Shown piece after piece: positions 1-7,796 of a stretch of DNA of 64,000 nucleotides. The position numbers were made by a program, and so were the translations under genes. Where the stretch lies: positions 806,001-870,000 of the forward strand of contig NZ_CP083691.1 in NCBI RefSeq assembly GCF_020097155.1, given 5' to 3'. Origin of the DNA: Micrococcus porci (lineage in GTDB: Bacteria; Actinomycetota; Actinomycetes; Actinomycetales; Micrococcaceae). Position 1 is the first letter of the stretch; every line of letters begins with the position of its first letter. The notes beneath the pieces were generated by a model that saw only the letters and a program-made list of their open reading frames with translations, was not told the DNA's origin and did not search any database.

Positions 1-1
1 C

Positions 2-706
2 ACCACGCGCGGGGGCGCCGGCGACAATCCGTTCGACACCCTGGGGATCGTCGAGTCTCTCGCGGACGAGCCGGGCGTGACCCGGGCCGTGCAGGAGGCC
101 CTCGAGCGCGAGGGCGTCCCCCACGGGTCGACCGTGGTCCTCGCCGGCTACTCCCAGGGCGGCATGCGGGCCCTGGACCTCGCGGCGGACGAGCAGTTCG
201 CCTCCGCCTACCGGGTGGAGGGCGTGCTCACCGCGGGAGCCCCCGCCAACGACGCCGCGGCGCCCGCCGAGGCCGCGGTCCTGCAGTTCGCCTCCGAGGC
301 GGACCTGATCTGGGGCCTCGGAGGCGGCCACGACCGGCCCGCCGCCTCCCGGGCGACGGTCATGTTCGACGCCCCCGCCCAGGTCCCGCTGCCGCAGCCA
401 GGGGAGGTCCGCCCCTTCGACGGCCTCGACGAGTTCGACGGGGCGCTCGCGGGCCACGCCCGCTCCGAGTACGCCCGCCTTATCGAGGGGTTCGAGCGGG
501 CCCCGGCGCAGGACCGTGCGGAGGTGGCGGACCTGCAGGCCCGGCTGGCGCTGCTCACGGGCGGGGCCGTGGTCTCCAGCCGCGTGCTCACCCTGCGCCG
601 CACCAGCACGGAGCCGGCCGTGGACCAGCGGGCCCGGGAGGTCCGGGAGGCCGCCGAGGCGGCCGGTCAGCGCCCCGGCCCCCGCTTCGGGCCGCGCCTG
701 CCGTGA
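2..706 (+). CDS. Alpha/beta-hydrolase, 5' end outside the window
   Basis: The reading frame is open from base 2, so the gene begins before the window; the GTG at 77 is probably internal. The visible part has the nucleophile elbow GYSQGG near base 145 (Ser as nucleophile) after a hydrophobic strand (STVVLAGYS). A His in GHARSEY near base 450 fits the position of a catalytic His in this fold. This resembles esterase/lipase-like alpha/beta-hydrolases of actinobacteria, but the substrate cannot be told. The C-terminal 50 residues are charged and rich in Arg, Ala and Glu. The gene ends 14 bp before a strong hairpin that separates it from the convergent monooxygenase gene. Confidence 0.75.
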   Translation, partial: TTRGGAGDNPFDTLGIVESLADEPGVTRAVQEALEREGVPHGSTVVLAGYSQGGMRALDLAADEQFASAYRVEGVLTAGAPANDAAAPAEAAVLQFASEADLIWGLGGGHDRPAASRATVMFDAPAQVPLPQPGEVRPFDGLDEFDGALAGHARSEYARLIEGFERAPAQDRAEVADLQARLALLTGGAVVSSRVLTLRRTSTEPAVDQRAREVREAAEAAGQRPGPRFGPRLP

Positions 707-719
707 CCCCGCCCACGAC

Positions 720-760
720 GACGGCGCCGTACCCCTCACGCTGAGGGGTGCGGCGCCGTC
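720..760. terminator. Bidirectional hairpin terminator
   Basis: A 19-bp stem (720-738 with 742-760, one T/G wobble) closes on a 3-nt loop. It lies between the convergent hydrolase and mobA-like genes, so it probably ends both transcripts. No clear T run follows, as is usual in such GC-rich genomes. Confidence 0.8.
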
Positions 761-784
761 GGGACGCCGGGGGTGCCGGGTCGG

Positions 785-2701
785 TCAGTTCGCGTCGAGC
801 AGGACGCCCGCGAAGAACGCGTTCAGGCGGTCGACCTCGTCGAGGCCGAACACGCCGGAGACGTACTGGTCCGGGCGGACCACCACGACGGCGCCGTCGC
901 GGCTGACGCCGCGCAGCTCGAAGATGTCCTCGGCGTGCTCCGGGCGGCACACGGCGAAGATGTTGTTCAGGTCGTGCAGGCCCAGCGGGCCGGTGGTCGG
1001 GCGGAACACCGCGGGCACGTCCGGGAAGGCGAACTCGGTCTGCTTCTGCTGGTAGACCACCTTGAGGTCGAAGCGCTCGTCCTGCGGGGCGCCGGCGGGG
1101 GTGTGGCGGTTGCGGAAGGACTGCGGGTCCTCCTCCACGGCCTCGGCCCAGGCGGCGACCTTCGAGTCGGCGTCGTGAGGGGCGGCGGCGTCGGCGAAGA
1201 CGTACACGCGCCAGCGGCCGTCCGCGGTGTGCAGGTGGCCCAGGTGCTTCACGTTGGTGTCGCAGGAGCGCTCCACCTTCGCGGACTTGAAGCGCTTGCC
1301 GATCGGGAAGCCGGTGGCCAGCTCCTGGCCCGCGGCGTCCGTGGTCAGCATGGAGGGGCGGTACTCCGTCATGAAGCCGGCCGGGAACTCGGCGGTCTTC
1401 GTGTAGAATTCCGCCACCTCGTTCGGGTCGCCCAGCTCGGAGGTGGGCTTCGCCATGAGCGTCGACCACTCCTTGTCGAAGTCGATCAGGTTCTTGGCGA
1501 TCTCCTTGCGCTCCTCCGAGTAGGTGGGCACCAGCTCGGCGGGGGCGATCCCGGAGAGGACCTGGCCGAGCTTCCAGGCGAGGTTCCAGCCGTCCTGCAT
1601 GGAGACGTTCATGCCCTGGCCGGCCTTGGCGGAGTGCGTGTGGCAGGCGTCGCCGAGGAGGAACACGTTCGGGTGGGTGCAGCGCTCGCGGTTGTCGAAG
1701 CCGGAGGTCAGGCGGTGGCCGACCTCGTACACGGAGCTCCAGGCCACGTCCTTCACGTCGAGCGTGTAGGGGCGGATGATCTGCTGGGCGCGGCGGATGA
1801 CCTCCTCGATCGGGGTCTGCCGCACCTTGTGGTTGTCGTCCGCGGGGACCTCGCCGAGGTCCACGTACATGCGGAACAGGTGGCCGCCCTCGCGGGGGAT
1901 GTGGAGGATCGAGCCGGAGGAGGAGTGGATGGCGCACTTGGTGCGGATGTCCGGGAAGTTCGAGTCGGCCAGCACGTCCATGACGCCCCAGGCGTGGTTG
2001 GCGGCGTCGCCGGAGAGGGAGTGGCCGATCGCCTTGCGCACGCGGGAGCCGGCGCCGTCCGCACCGATCACGTACTTGGCGCGCACCACGCGCTCCTCGC
2101 CCGCCACGCCCTCGGCGAGCGGGTTGCCCTTGGCGTCGACGGTGCGGCGCAGGGTCACCTGCACGGGGCGCTCGGCGTCCTGGTCGGAGTCGTCGAGGGA
2201 GACGAACTCCCAGCCGTAGTCCGGGGTGGCGCGGGTGGGGGAGTTCTTCATGAACTCGGCGAACCAGTCCAGGATGCGGGCCTGGTTGACGATCAGGTGG
2301 GGGAACTCGGAGACGCCGTGGGGGTCGTCCTCGGCCAGGGAGGTGCGCACGATCGCGTCCTCGTCCTCGGGGGAGGGGTTCCAGAACGCCATGGAGGTGA
2401 GGTCATAGGCCTCGTCGATGATCTGGCTGGCGAAGCCGAAGGCCTGGAAGGTCTCCACGGAGCGGGCCTGGATGCCGTCGGCCTGGCCGATCTCCAGGCG
2501 CTTGCCGCGGCGCTCGATGATGCGGGTGTGCACGTCCGGGAACATGGCCAGCTGGGCGGCGGCGATCATGCCGGCGGGGCCGGTGCCGACGATGAGGACG
2601 TCCATCTCGTCCGGCAGCTCGGCGGGGCGGTCCAGGCCGATGCCCGCGGCGGGCTTCATGCGGGGGTCGGTGGAGACGTAGCCGTGGTGGTGGAAGAGCA
2701 T
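785..2701 (-). CDS. mobA: FAD-dependent aromatic monooxygenase, 3-hydroxybenzoate 4-monooxygenase / phenol 2-monooxygenase type
   Basis: The 638-residue protein is the usual length for 3-hydroxybenzoate 4-monooxygenase and phenol 2-monooxygenase. The FAD-binding motif VLIVGTGPAGM lies near residue 35, and a GADGAGSRVRKAIG segment (family GD/GADG motif) near residue 210. The FAD-ribityl motif LLGDACHTHSAKAGQGMN is near residue 345, followed by a C-terminal thioredoxin-like domain. The likely reaction is NAD(P)H- and O2-dependent hydroxylation of 3-hydroxybenzoate to protocatechuate, which would feed the pca genes nearby; phenol or another phenolic acid cannot be excluded. The start ATG has GAAAGGTG just upstream. 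A divergent IclR gene and two palindromic sites in the 164-bp gap suggest control by that regulator. Confidence 0.82.
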   Translation of the reverse strand: MLFHHHGYVSTDPRMKPAAGIGLDRPAELPDEMDVLIVGTGPAGMIAAAQLAMFPDVHTRIIERRGKRLEIGQADGIQARSVETFQAFGFASQIIDEAYDLTSMAFWNPSPEDEDAIVRTSLAEDDPHGVSEFPHLIVNQARILDWFAEFMKNSPTRATPDYGWEFVSLDDSDQDAERPVQVTLRRTVDAKGNPLAEGVAGEERVVRAKYVIGADGAGSRVRKAIGHSLSGDAANHAWGVMDVLADSNFPDIRTKCAIHSSSGSILHIPREGGHLFRMYVDLGEVPADDNHKVRQTPIEEVIRRAQQIIRPYTLDVKDVAWSSVYEVGHRLTSGFDNRERCTHPNVFLLGDACHTHSAKAGQGMNVSMQDGWNLAWKLGQVLSGIAPAELVPTYSEERKEIAKNLIDFDKEWSTLMAKPTSELGDPNEVAEFYTKTAEFPAGFMTEYRPSMLTTDAAGQELATGFPIGKRFKSAKVERSCDTNVKHLGHLHTADGRWRVYVFADAAAPHDADSKVAAWAEAVEEDPQSFRNRHTPAGAPQDERFDLKVVYQQKQTEFAFPDVPAVFRPTTGPLGLHDLNNIFAVCRPEHAEDIFELRGVSRDGAVVVVRPDQYVSGVFGLDEVDRLNAFFAGVLLDAN

Positions 2702-2750
2702 GAGGGCACCTTTCAGGGCCGGCGGCGGGGGCTCTGGCGCCCTCCGGTTT

Positions 2751-2785
2751 GTTCTCTGAGGGAACGCGGTGTTCCGGGAGGGAAC
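2751..2785. promoter_or_regulatory. Two IclR-type operator palindromes GTTC-N7-GAAC
   Basis: GTTCTCTGAGGGAAC (2751-2765) and GTTCCGGGAGGGAAC (2771-2785) share GTTC-N7-GAAC and lie 20 bp apart, about two helical turns, in the gap between the mobA-like gene and the divergent IclR gene. The same spacing recurs before pcaF. Site assignment is inference from position and symmetry. Confidence 0.6.
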
Positions 2786-2865
2786 GTGTCTGTGCCAGAC
2801 TCTACTCGCGACGTGATCCCGTTCACAACACCCACATCCGCTCGTCCCGCCCTCAGGAGGCCCCC

Positions 2866-3603
2866 GTGGACCCGCACGACGACAGCGTCCCCGCCGTCTC
2901 CGCGCCGCCCCCCTCCGCCCCCGGCGTGCGCCCCGGCGCCCCCTCCCAGACGCTCTCCCGCGCCCTGACCATGCTCGAGCTCGTGGCCGACCGACCGACC
3001 CCGCCGAGCATCGCCGAGCTCGCCGATGACCTCGGCGTGCACCGCTCCGTGGCCTACCGGATGCTGCGGACCTTCGAGGTCCACGGCCTGCTCCGCCGCG
3101 ACGCCGCCGGCCTGGTCCACGGCGCCCCGGGGCTCGTCACCCTGGCCGGAGGGGTGGAGCAGGACCTGCGCGCCGCCGCCGTCACCGAGCTCTCCCGCGT
3201 GAGCGACGCCCTGGCCATGACCGCCTTCCTGGTGGTCTGGGACGGCCGGGACTGCCTCACGCTCGCCACCGTGGAGCCGCCTCGCGGCAACCTCGTGACC
3301 CAGCGGCCGGGCACGCGGCACCCCCTCGGCGTCGGCGCCCCCGGCATCGCGATCGCCTCGGTCCTGCCCGCGGAGGGGCAGGACCGCCCTGCCGTCCGCG
3401 AGGCCCGCGCGCGTGGCTGGGCCGCCTCTCGGGACGAGGTGATTACCGGCGTCGGCTCGGTGGCGGCCCCCGTGCCCGCGGCGGCGGGCATGCCGGCCGC
3501 GCTCGCGGTCGTGTTCACCTCCCCGGCCGTGGACGAGGAGGCGGTCGGCGCCGAGCTGGCCGCGGCCGCGCGTCGCCTGGGGGCGGTGCTGGGCGAGGGC
3601 TGA
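2866..3603 (+). CDS. IclR-family transcriptional regulator
   Basis: The frame is open further upstream, but GTG 2866 is preceded at 5 nt by a good ribosome site (CAGGAGG, 2854-2860) and gives 245 residues, normal for IclR. The N-terminal winged helix-turn-helix (residues about 25-90) reads LSRALTMLELVADR...SIAELADDLGVHRSVAYRML. The rest is a shortened effector-binding domain ending in an Ala-rich helix. It is divergent from the mobA-like monooxygenase gene and probably regulates it in response to an aromatic acid. The GTTC-N7-GAAC pair between them is the likely target. Confidence 0.8.
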   Translation: MDPHDDSVPAVSAPPPSAPGVRPGAPSQTLSRALTMLELVADRPTPPSIAELADDLGVHRSVAYRMLRTFEVHGLLRRDAAGLVHGAPGLVTLAGGVEQDLRAAAVTELSRVSDALAMTAFLVVWDGRDCLTLATVEPPRGNLVTQRPGTRHPLGVGAPGIAIASVLPAEGQDRPAVREARARGWAASRDEVITGVGSVAAPVPAAAGMPAALAVVFTSPAVDEEAVGAELAAAARRLGAVLGEG

Positions 3604-3621
3604 GTCCGGCCGGCGCGCCGG

Positions 3622-3627
3622 TACCAT
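3622..3627 (+). promoter_or_regulatory. -10 hexamer TACCAT for a leaderless start
   Basis: TACCAT lies 7 nt before the ATG at 3635 of the aminotransferase gene, and no ribosome site is present. This spacing puts transcription start at or next to the A of the start codon. Confidence 0.5.
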
Positions 3628-3634
3628 CGTGCGC

Positions 3635-4762
3635 ATGACCGACGTCACTTCCGGCTCCTCGGGGGTCGCCGCGCACCGCAAGGTCTCGCTCCTGCCGCCG
3701 TACGCGGCCGGCAAGCCGCCCGTCGCCGTGCCCGGCCTGCGCCCCTACAAGCTGTCCTCCAACGAGAACCCGTTCGCGCCCGTGCCCGCCGTGGTCGAGC
3801 GCATCCACGAGGTCGTCGCGGGCGCCGAGGGCGAGCCCAGCCCCGTGTGCCGCTACCCGGACCCGCTCTCCACCGCCCTGCGCGAGCGCCTCGCCGCGCA
3901 CCTGGACGTCCCGGCCGACGACATCGTCACCGGCGGCGGCTCCCTGGGAGCGCTCACCCAGGTCATCACCGCGTTCGCCGGCGACGGCGGCGAGGACGGC
4001 GCCCCGGACGAGGTCGTCTTCGCCTGGCGCAGCTTCGAGGCCTACCCGATCGTCGTGCGCACCGCGGGCGCGAAGGACGTGCAGGTGCCGCTGACGGCGG
4101 ACGGCCGCCACGACCTGCCGGCCATGCTCGCCGCGATCACCGAGCGCACCAAGGTCATGCTGCTCTGCACCCCGAACAATCCCACCGGCCCCGTGCTGAC
4201 CACGGCCGAGGTGGAGGACTTCCTGGCGCAGGTGCCCCCGCACGTGCTCGTGGTGATCGACGAGGCGTACGTGGAGTTCGTCCGCCACCCCGACGCCGTG
4301 GACGGCCCGGCCATGTACCGCCGCCACCCCAACGTGGTCGTGCTGCGCACCTTCTCCAAGGCCCACGGCCTGGCCAACCTGCGCGTCGGCTACTCCGTCT
4401 CCCGCCCCGAGGTCACCGCCTCGCTGCGCACCGTGGCCGTGCCGTTCGCCGTCTCCACCGTGGCCGAGCAGGCCGCCATCGCCTCCCTGGACCACCTGGA
4501 CGAGGTCCTCGAGCGCGTGCAGACCGTCGTGGACGAGCGCGAGCGCGTCGTCGCGGCCCTGGCCGAGGCGGGCTGGGACGTCCCGGAGACCCACGCGAAC
4601 TTCGTGTGGCTGCCCCTGGGCGAGCGCGGCGCGGACTTCGCCGCCGCGGCAGGCGAGCGCGCCCTGTCCGTGCGCGCCTTCCCCGAGGGCGTGCGCGTGA
4701 GCATCAGCGAGCGTGAGGCCAACGACCGGTTCCTCGAGGTGGCCCGGGCCTTCCAGCGGTGA
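3635..4762 (+). CDS. Histidinol-phosphate / aromatic amino acid aminotransferase (HisC-Pat type)
   Basis: This 375-residue protein is a fold-type I PLP enzyme of the HisC/Pat group. The early segment YKLSSNENPFAPVP, the LCTPNNPTGPV loop (near residue 180), DEAYVEF, and the PLP lysine in RTFSKAHGLANLRVGY (near residue 240) are all in the expected order. It moves an amino group between histidinol phosphate or an aromatic amino acid and a 2-oxo acid. No other his genes are adjacent, so it may be the stand-alone aromatic aminotransferase (Pat) common in actinobacteria. ATG 3635 was chosen over the GTG two codons earlier because of the TACCAT box 7 nt upstream. The stop overlaps the relic IclR gene. 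Confidence 0.85.
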   Translation: MTDVTSGSSGVAAHRKVSLLPPYAAGKPPVAVPGLRPYKLSSNENPFAPVPAVVERIHEVVAGAEGEPSPVCRYPDPLSTALRERLAAHLDVPADDIVTGGGSLGALTQVITAFAGDGGEDGAPDEVVFAWRSFEAYPIVVRTAGAKDVQVPLTADGRHDLPAMLAAITERTKVMLLCTPNNPTGPVLTTAEVEDFLAQVPPHVLVVIDEAYVEFVRHPDAVDGPAMYRRHPNVVVLRTFSKAHGLANLRVGYSVSRPEVTASLRTVAVPFAVSTVAEQAAIASLDHLDEVLERVQTVVDERERVVAALAEAGWDVPETHANFVWLPLGERGADFAAAAGERALSVRAFPEGVRVSISEREANDRFLEVARAFQR

Positions 4763-5068
4763 GCGCGGCGGACGGGGCGCTGCGGCGCCCCCGGACACCA
4801 CGCTGGACCGGCTTCTGCGGATCCTCGCGGCGTTCGACGCCGACCACCGCGAGCTGACGGTCGCGGCGCTCGCCCGCCGAGCGGCGCTGCCGCTGCCCAC
4901 CGCGTACCGCTGGGTGGATCGGCTGTCCCAAGCGGAGCTGCCGGCCAGGGGCCGGCGGCGATCGGCGTCGTCGTCCGGCGGGACGCGCCCGTGGCCGCGG
5001 GGGTGCCGGCGCTGCTGATGACGGCGGCCCGGGGGATCTCCCGGGCCGTGGGCGGCGATTCTCACTGA
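4760..5068 (+). pseudogene. Broken IclR-family regulator gene
   Basis: A GTG overlaps the preceding stop (GTGA at 4760), but IclR-like sequence appears only in another frame: DTTLDRLLRILAAFDADHREL and LPTAYRWVDRL, the start of an IclR winged helix. After about 55 residues this frame turns to Arg/Ser-rich nonsense. The C-terminal end of an IclR protein (MTAARGISRAVGG) then appears in a third frame, up to the TGA at 5066. The middle of the effector domain, well over 100 residues, is missing. So the gene has at least one frameshift and one internal deletion. It sits directly before the truncated pcaB, where a pca operon regulator would be expected. Confidence 0.7.
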
Positions 5069-5079
5069 GAGAGAATCGC
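5055..5079. promoter_or_regulatory. Perfect 9-bp inverted repeat before the pca remnant
   Basis: GCGATTCTC (5055-5063) and GAGAATCGC (5071-5079) are exact inverted copies 7 nt apart, spanning the end of the broken IclR gene. It could be an operator of the lost regulator or a short terminator. Confidence 0.45.
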
Positions 5080-5154
5080 TCTGACGGTGACGCGGGTCAC
5101 GGGTGAGGATGGCGCGGAACCCCCTGACGGGAGGACGCCGTAACCGAGCGCACC

Positions 5155-5901
5155 GTGACCCGCCCCCGGGTCGGCATCGTGGGCGCCGCGCCCGCCGGCC
5201 CGTGGGACACCAACCGCATGGCCGTCACCGGCGTTGCCGCCGCGCTGGCGGATGTGGTGGCCGCGTGCGGCAAGGTGGCCAACGACGTGCTGACGTCCGC
5301 GCGGATCGAGAACGGGGAGCTCGGCGAGCCCCTGGCCGCGGGCCGCGGCGGCTCCTCGGCCATGCCGCACAAGCAGAACCCGGTGCTCTCCGTGCTCATC
5401 CACTCCGCCGCGCTCTCCACGCCCGGCCTGCTGGCCCAGGTCTACACGGCCGCCGGCGCCGCCAACGACGAGCGCCCCGACGGGTCCTGGCACGCCGAGT
5501 GGCCCGCGCTGCGCCAGCTGCTGTGCGTGGCCGGCGGTGCGGCGGCCCTCACCCGCGAGCTCGTCTCCGGGCTGCGCGTGCACACCGGCCGCATGGCCGC
5601 GAATCTCGCGCTCACCGGCCCGCTGCTGGTCTCCGAGCGGATCATGGCCGAGCTCGCCCCCGAACTGGACGCGCTGTTCGGCGGGCCCGGCTCGGGCAAG
5701 GCCGTGATCCAGGGCGCCGTGGACGCTTCCCTGGCCGGGGAGGGGGACTTCGCGGAGCTGCTGCGCGCCGCCGTCCCCGCCGAGGTCTCCGACGCGCGGC
5801 TCGCCGACCTCCTGGACCCCGTCGCCTACACCGGCGAGGCCGAGACGCTCGTCGACCGGATCCTGGCCGCCCACGCGCCGCGCCTGAGAGCATCGGCCTG
5901 A
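5155..5901 (+). pseudogene. pcaB: N-terminally truncated 3-carboxy-cis,cis-muconate cycloisomerase (pcaB relic)
   Basis: The 248-residue frame matches only the C-terminal half of PcaB, a fumarase-superfamily enzyme of about 450 residues. The superfamily signature GSSAMPHKQNP is near residue 66, followed by the normal C-terminal helices. The first residues, TRPRVGIVGAAPAG, do not belong to PcaB. They look like the N-terminal FAD-binding strand of a flavin monooxygenase (consensus VGIVGAGPAG), as in 4-hydroxybenzoate 3-monooxygenase (PobA). PcaB sequence starts at PWDTNRMAVT. A deletion therefore probably joined the start of a pobA-like gene to the 3' half of pcaB, removing what lay between. 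Half of the PcaB active-site architecture is missing, so activity is unlikely. pcaD and pcaC follow intact. Confidence 0.75.
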
Positions 5902-5965
5902 GACCCCCGCAGTCAGAGCCCCCCGCGGCCGGACACCGGCCGCCCCGTCACCGGAAGGACACGCC

Positions 5966-6763
5966 ATGACCACCCCCGAGGTCGCCGTCACCCTGCTGAA
6001 GCCCGCCGAAGCTCCCACTCGCGTCCTCGTCGCGGGCGCCGGCCTGGGCACCGGCGTGGAGGCCCTGTGGTCCCTCGCCGCCCGCGAGCTGCCCGCCGAC
6101 ACCCTCGTGGTGGGCTGGGACCTGCCCGGGCACGGCGCCTCCGCCCCGCACGACGCCCCGCTGACCGTGGCGGACCTGGCCGACGCCGTCGCCGCCGCCG
6201 TGGGGCGGCTGCGCGCCGAGGGGACGATCCCCGCGGACGTGCCCGTGCACTACGCGGGCGTGTCCCTCAACGGCTGCGTGGCGCTGCAGCTGGCCCTGGA
6301 CCACGCGGACACGTTCGCCTCCGCGACGGTGATCTGCTCCGCCGCGAAGATCGGCGAGAAGGACGCCTGGCTGGAGCGCGCCGAGCTCGTGGAGAGCGCC
6401 GGCACGCCCACCCAGGTGGAGGGCTCCTCGAAGCGCTGGTTCGCGGAGGTGTTCATCGCCGAGCACCCCGAGCGCGCCACCGGGCTGCTGCACACCCTGC
6501 AGCAGGCGGACCGCCACTCCTACGCCCGCCTGTGCGAGGCCCTCGCCGAGTTCGACGTGCGCGGGCGCCTGGGCGAGGACACGGTGCCGCTCATGACGAT
6601 CCACGGCGTCGAGGACCAGGTGACCGCCCCGGCCGCGGGAGAGGAGATCGCCGCCGCCGTGCCCGGCACCGTGGTGCACGCGTTCGAGCACACGGCGCAC
6701 CAGGCCCCGCTGGAGCAGCCCGAGCGCACGGCCGAGGCCCTGGCCGCCTTCCTGGCCCGCTGA
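5966..6763 (+). CDS. pcaD: 3-oxoadipate enol-lactonase
   Basis: This 265-residue alpha/beta-hydrolase follows pcaB and precedes pcaC, the standard pca order. It would hydrolyse 3-oxoadipate enol-lactone to 3-oxoadipate. Seen: an oxyanion region near residues 25-30, the DLPGHGAS segment, the nucleophile Ser in AGVSLNG near residue 100, Asp in HGVEDQV near residue 213, and His in HTAHQAPLEQPE near residue 242. The nucleophile motif has Asn where family members usually have Gly (GxSxG becomes GVSLN). The start ATG has GGAAGGA 6 nt upstream. Confidence 0.83.
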   Translation: MTTPEVAVTLLKPAEAPTRVLVAGAGLGTGVEALWSLAARELPADTLVVGWDLPGHGASAPHDAPLTVADLADAVAAAVGRLRAEGTIPADVPVHYAGVSLNGCVALQLALDHADTFASATVICSAAKIGEKDAWLERAELVESAGTPTQVEGSSKRWFAEVFIAEHPERATGLLHTLQQADRHSYARLCEALAEFDVRGRLGEDTVPLMTIHGVEDQVTAPAAGEEIAAAVPGTVVHAFEHTAHQAPLEQPERTAEALAAFLAR

Positions 6764-6800
6764 GCCGGCCGCGATGGCGACGACGAGCGAGGAGACGCGC

Positions 6801-7238
6801 ATGGGCGAGCAGCCGATCGGCCACGACATGGACCGCACCTCCCGGGAGGTCCACGACGCCGGCATGGCCGTGCGCCGGGAGGCCCTGGAGGACGCCCACG
6901 TGGACCGGGCGGAGGCGAACAAGGACGCCGCGACGGAGGACTTCCAGAACCTCATCACCCGCTACGCGTGGGGCACCGTGTGGACCCGCCCGGGCCTGGA
7001 CCGCCGAATGCGCTCGGCCGTGACCATCACGGCGATGGTCGCCGGCGGCTACTGGGACGAGTGCGCCATGCACCTGCGCGCCGCCCTGCGCAACGGGCTC
7101 AGCCGCGAGGAGGTCCAGGAGATCCTCCTGCAGACCGCCGTCTACTGCTCGGTCCCCGCGGCGAACATCGCCTTCACGCTGGCGCAGCGGGTGTTCGCCG
7201 AGGTGGACGCGGACCTCGCCGCCGGCCGCCCGCTCTGA
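6801..7238 (+). CDS. pcaC: 4-carboxymuconolactone decarboxylase
   Basis: This protein of the CMD / AhpD-like fold carries the family block WDECAMHLRAALRNG and then REEVQEILLQTAVYCSVPAAN. It converts 4-carboxymuconolactone to 3-oxoadipate enol-lactone, the step before PcaD. The ATG at 6801 is preferred (145 residues) because GAGGAGA lies 5 nt before it; an in-frame ATG at 6774 has no ribosome site. It is the last gene of the pca remnant, and its sequence looks intact although the upstream ring-cleavage genes are absent. Confidence 0.85.
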   Translation: MGEQPIGHDMDRTSREVHDAGMAVRREALEDAHVDRAEANKDAATEDFQNLITRYAWGTVWTRPGLDRRMRSAVTITAMVAGGYWDECAMHLRAALRNGLSREEVQEILLQTAVYCSVPAANIAFTLAQRVFAEVDADLAAGRPL

Positions 7239-7313
7239 GCCGGCGGCGGCCCCGGGGCGGACCCCCTGGCGGTCTCCGGGGGTCCCCCGGAGACGCATTA
7301 GCGAACATGCATG

Positions 7314-7332
7314 TAAGGTAAGGGTCACCTCA
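7314..7332. promoter_or_regulatory. DtxR/IdeR-type iron box before feoA
   Basis: The 19-bp site starting TAAGGTAAGG at 7314 matches 14 of 19 positions of the DtxR/IdeR consensus (TTAGGTTAG-S-CTAACCTAA). It lies 93 bp before feoA. It predicts repression of the feo operon when Fe2+ is plentiful. Confidence 0.6.
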
Positions 7333-7424
7333 CCTCGTCGACCCGGGCTGTCTCCGGGTCCGAGCGGGGCGGGGGCGATCCGTCCGGACCCGGCGGACCG
7401 AGGCACGCACGCAGGAGGACGCCC

Positions 7425-7796
7425 ATGGCCCTCACGCTCCCCATCACCCAGTCCCTGAGCACCCGCGACGTCACCGGCGGCGTCCGCGCGGACGCGCCCG
7501 CGGCCCGCACCCTCGCGGACCTGCCCCTGGGGACCCCCGGCGTGGTGGCCGGCGTCTGCGACGCAGCCCGGCCCGACGTCGCCCGCCGCCTCTTCGACCT
7601 CGGCTTCATGCCCGGCGCCGTCGTGAGCGGCGTGCGCCGCGCCCCGCTCGGCGGCCCGGTCGTAGTGCGGGTGGCCGACTACGAGCTCACCCTCCGCCGC
7701 GACCAGGCCCGCTGCGTGGTCCTCGCGGGCCCCGGCGACGTCACCTCCGGCGCGTGCCCGGCCGAGGACCGCGGCTGCCGCGGCTGCGCGGCATGA
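7425..7796 (+). CDS. feoA: FeoA-domain protein
   Basis: The 123-residue protein has an SH3-like FeoA domain at about residues 28-105 ([17 protein letters not shown]...[21 protein letters not shown]), with the typical LGFMPG turn. It ends in a Cys cluster ([14 protein letters not shown]; three Cys in 12 residues) not found in minimal FeoA, which might bind iron or an iron-sulfur cluster. FeoA proteins work at the cytoplasmic face with FeoB. The start has AGGAGGA upstream. The stop overlaps the feoB start (ATGA). Confidence 0.85.
   Translation: MALTLPITQSLSTRDVTGGVRADAPAARTLADLPLGTPGVVAGVCDAARPDVARRLFDLGFMPGAVVSGVRRAPLGGPVVVRVADYELTLRRDQARCVVLAGPGDVTSGACPAEDRGCRGCAA

Noticed and set aside
773..2968. 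731-residue open frame opposite the mobA-like gene
   Set aside because: Its Gly/Val/His-rich composition is that of an antisense shadow of a GC-rich gene, and it has no motif.
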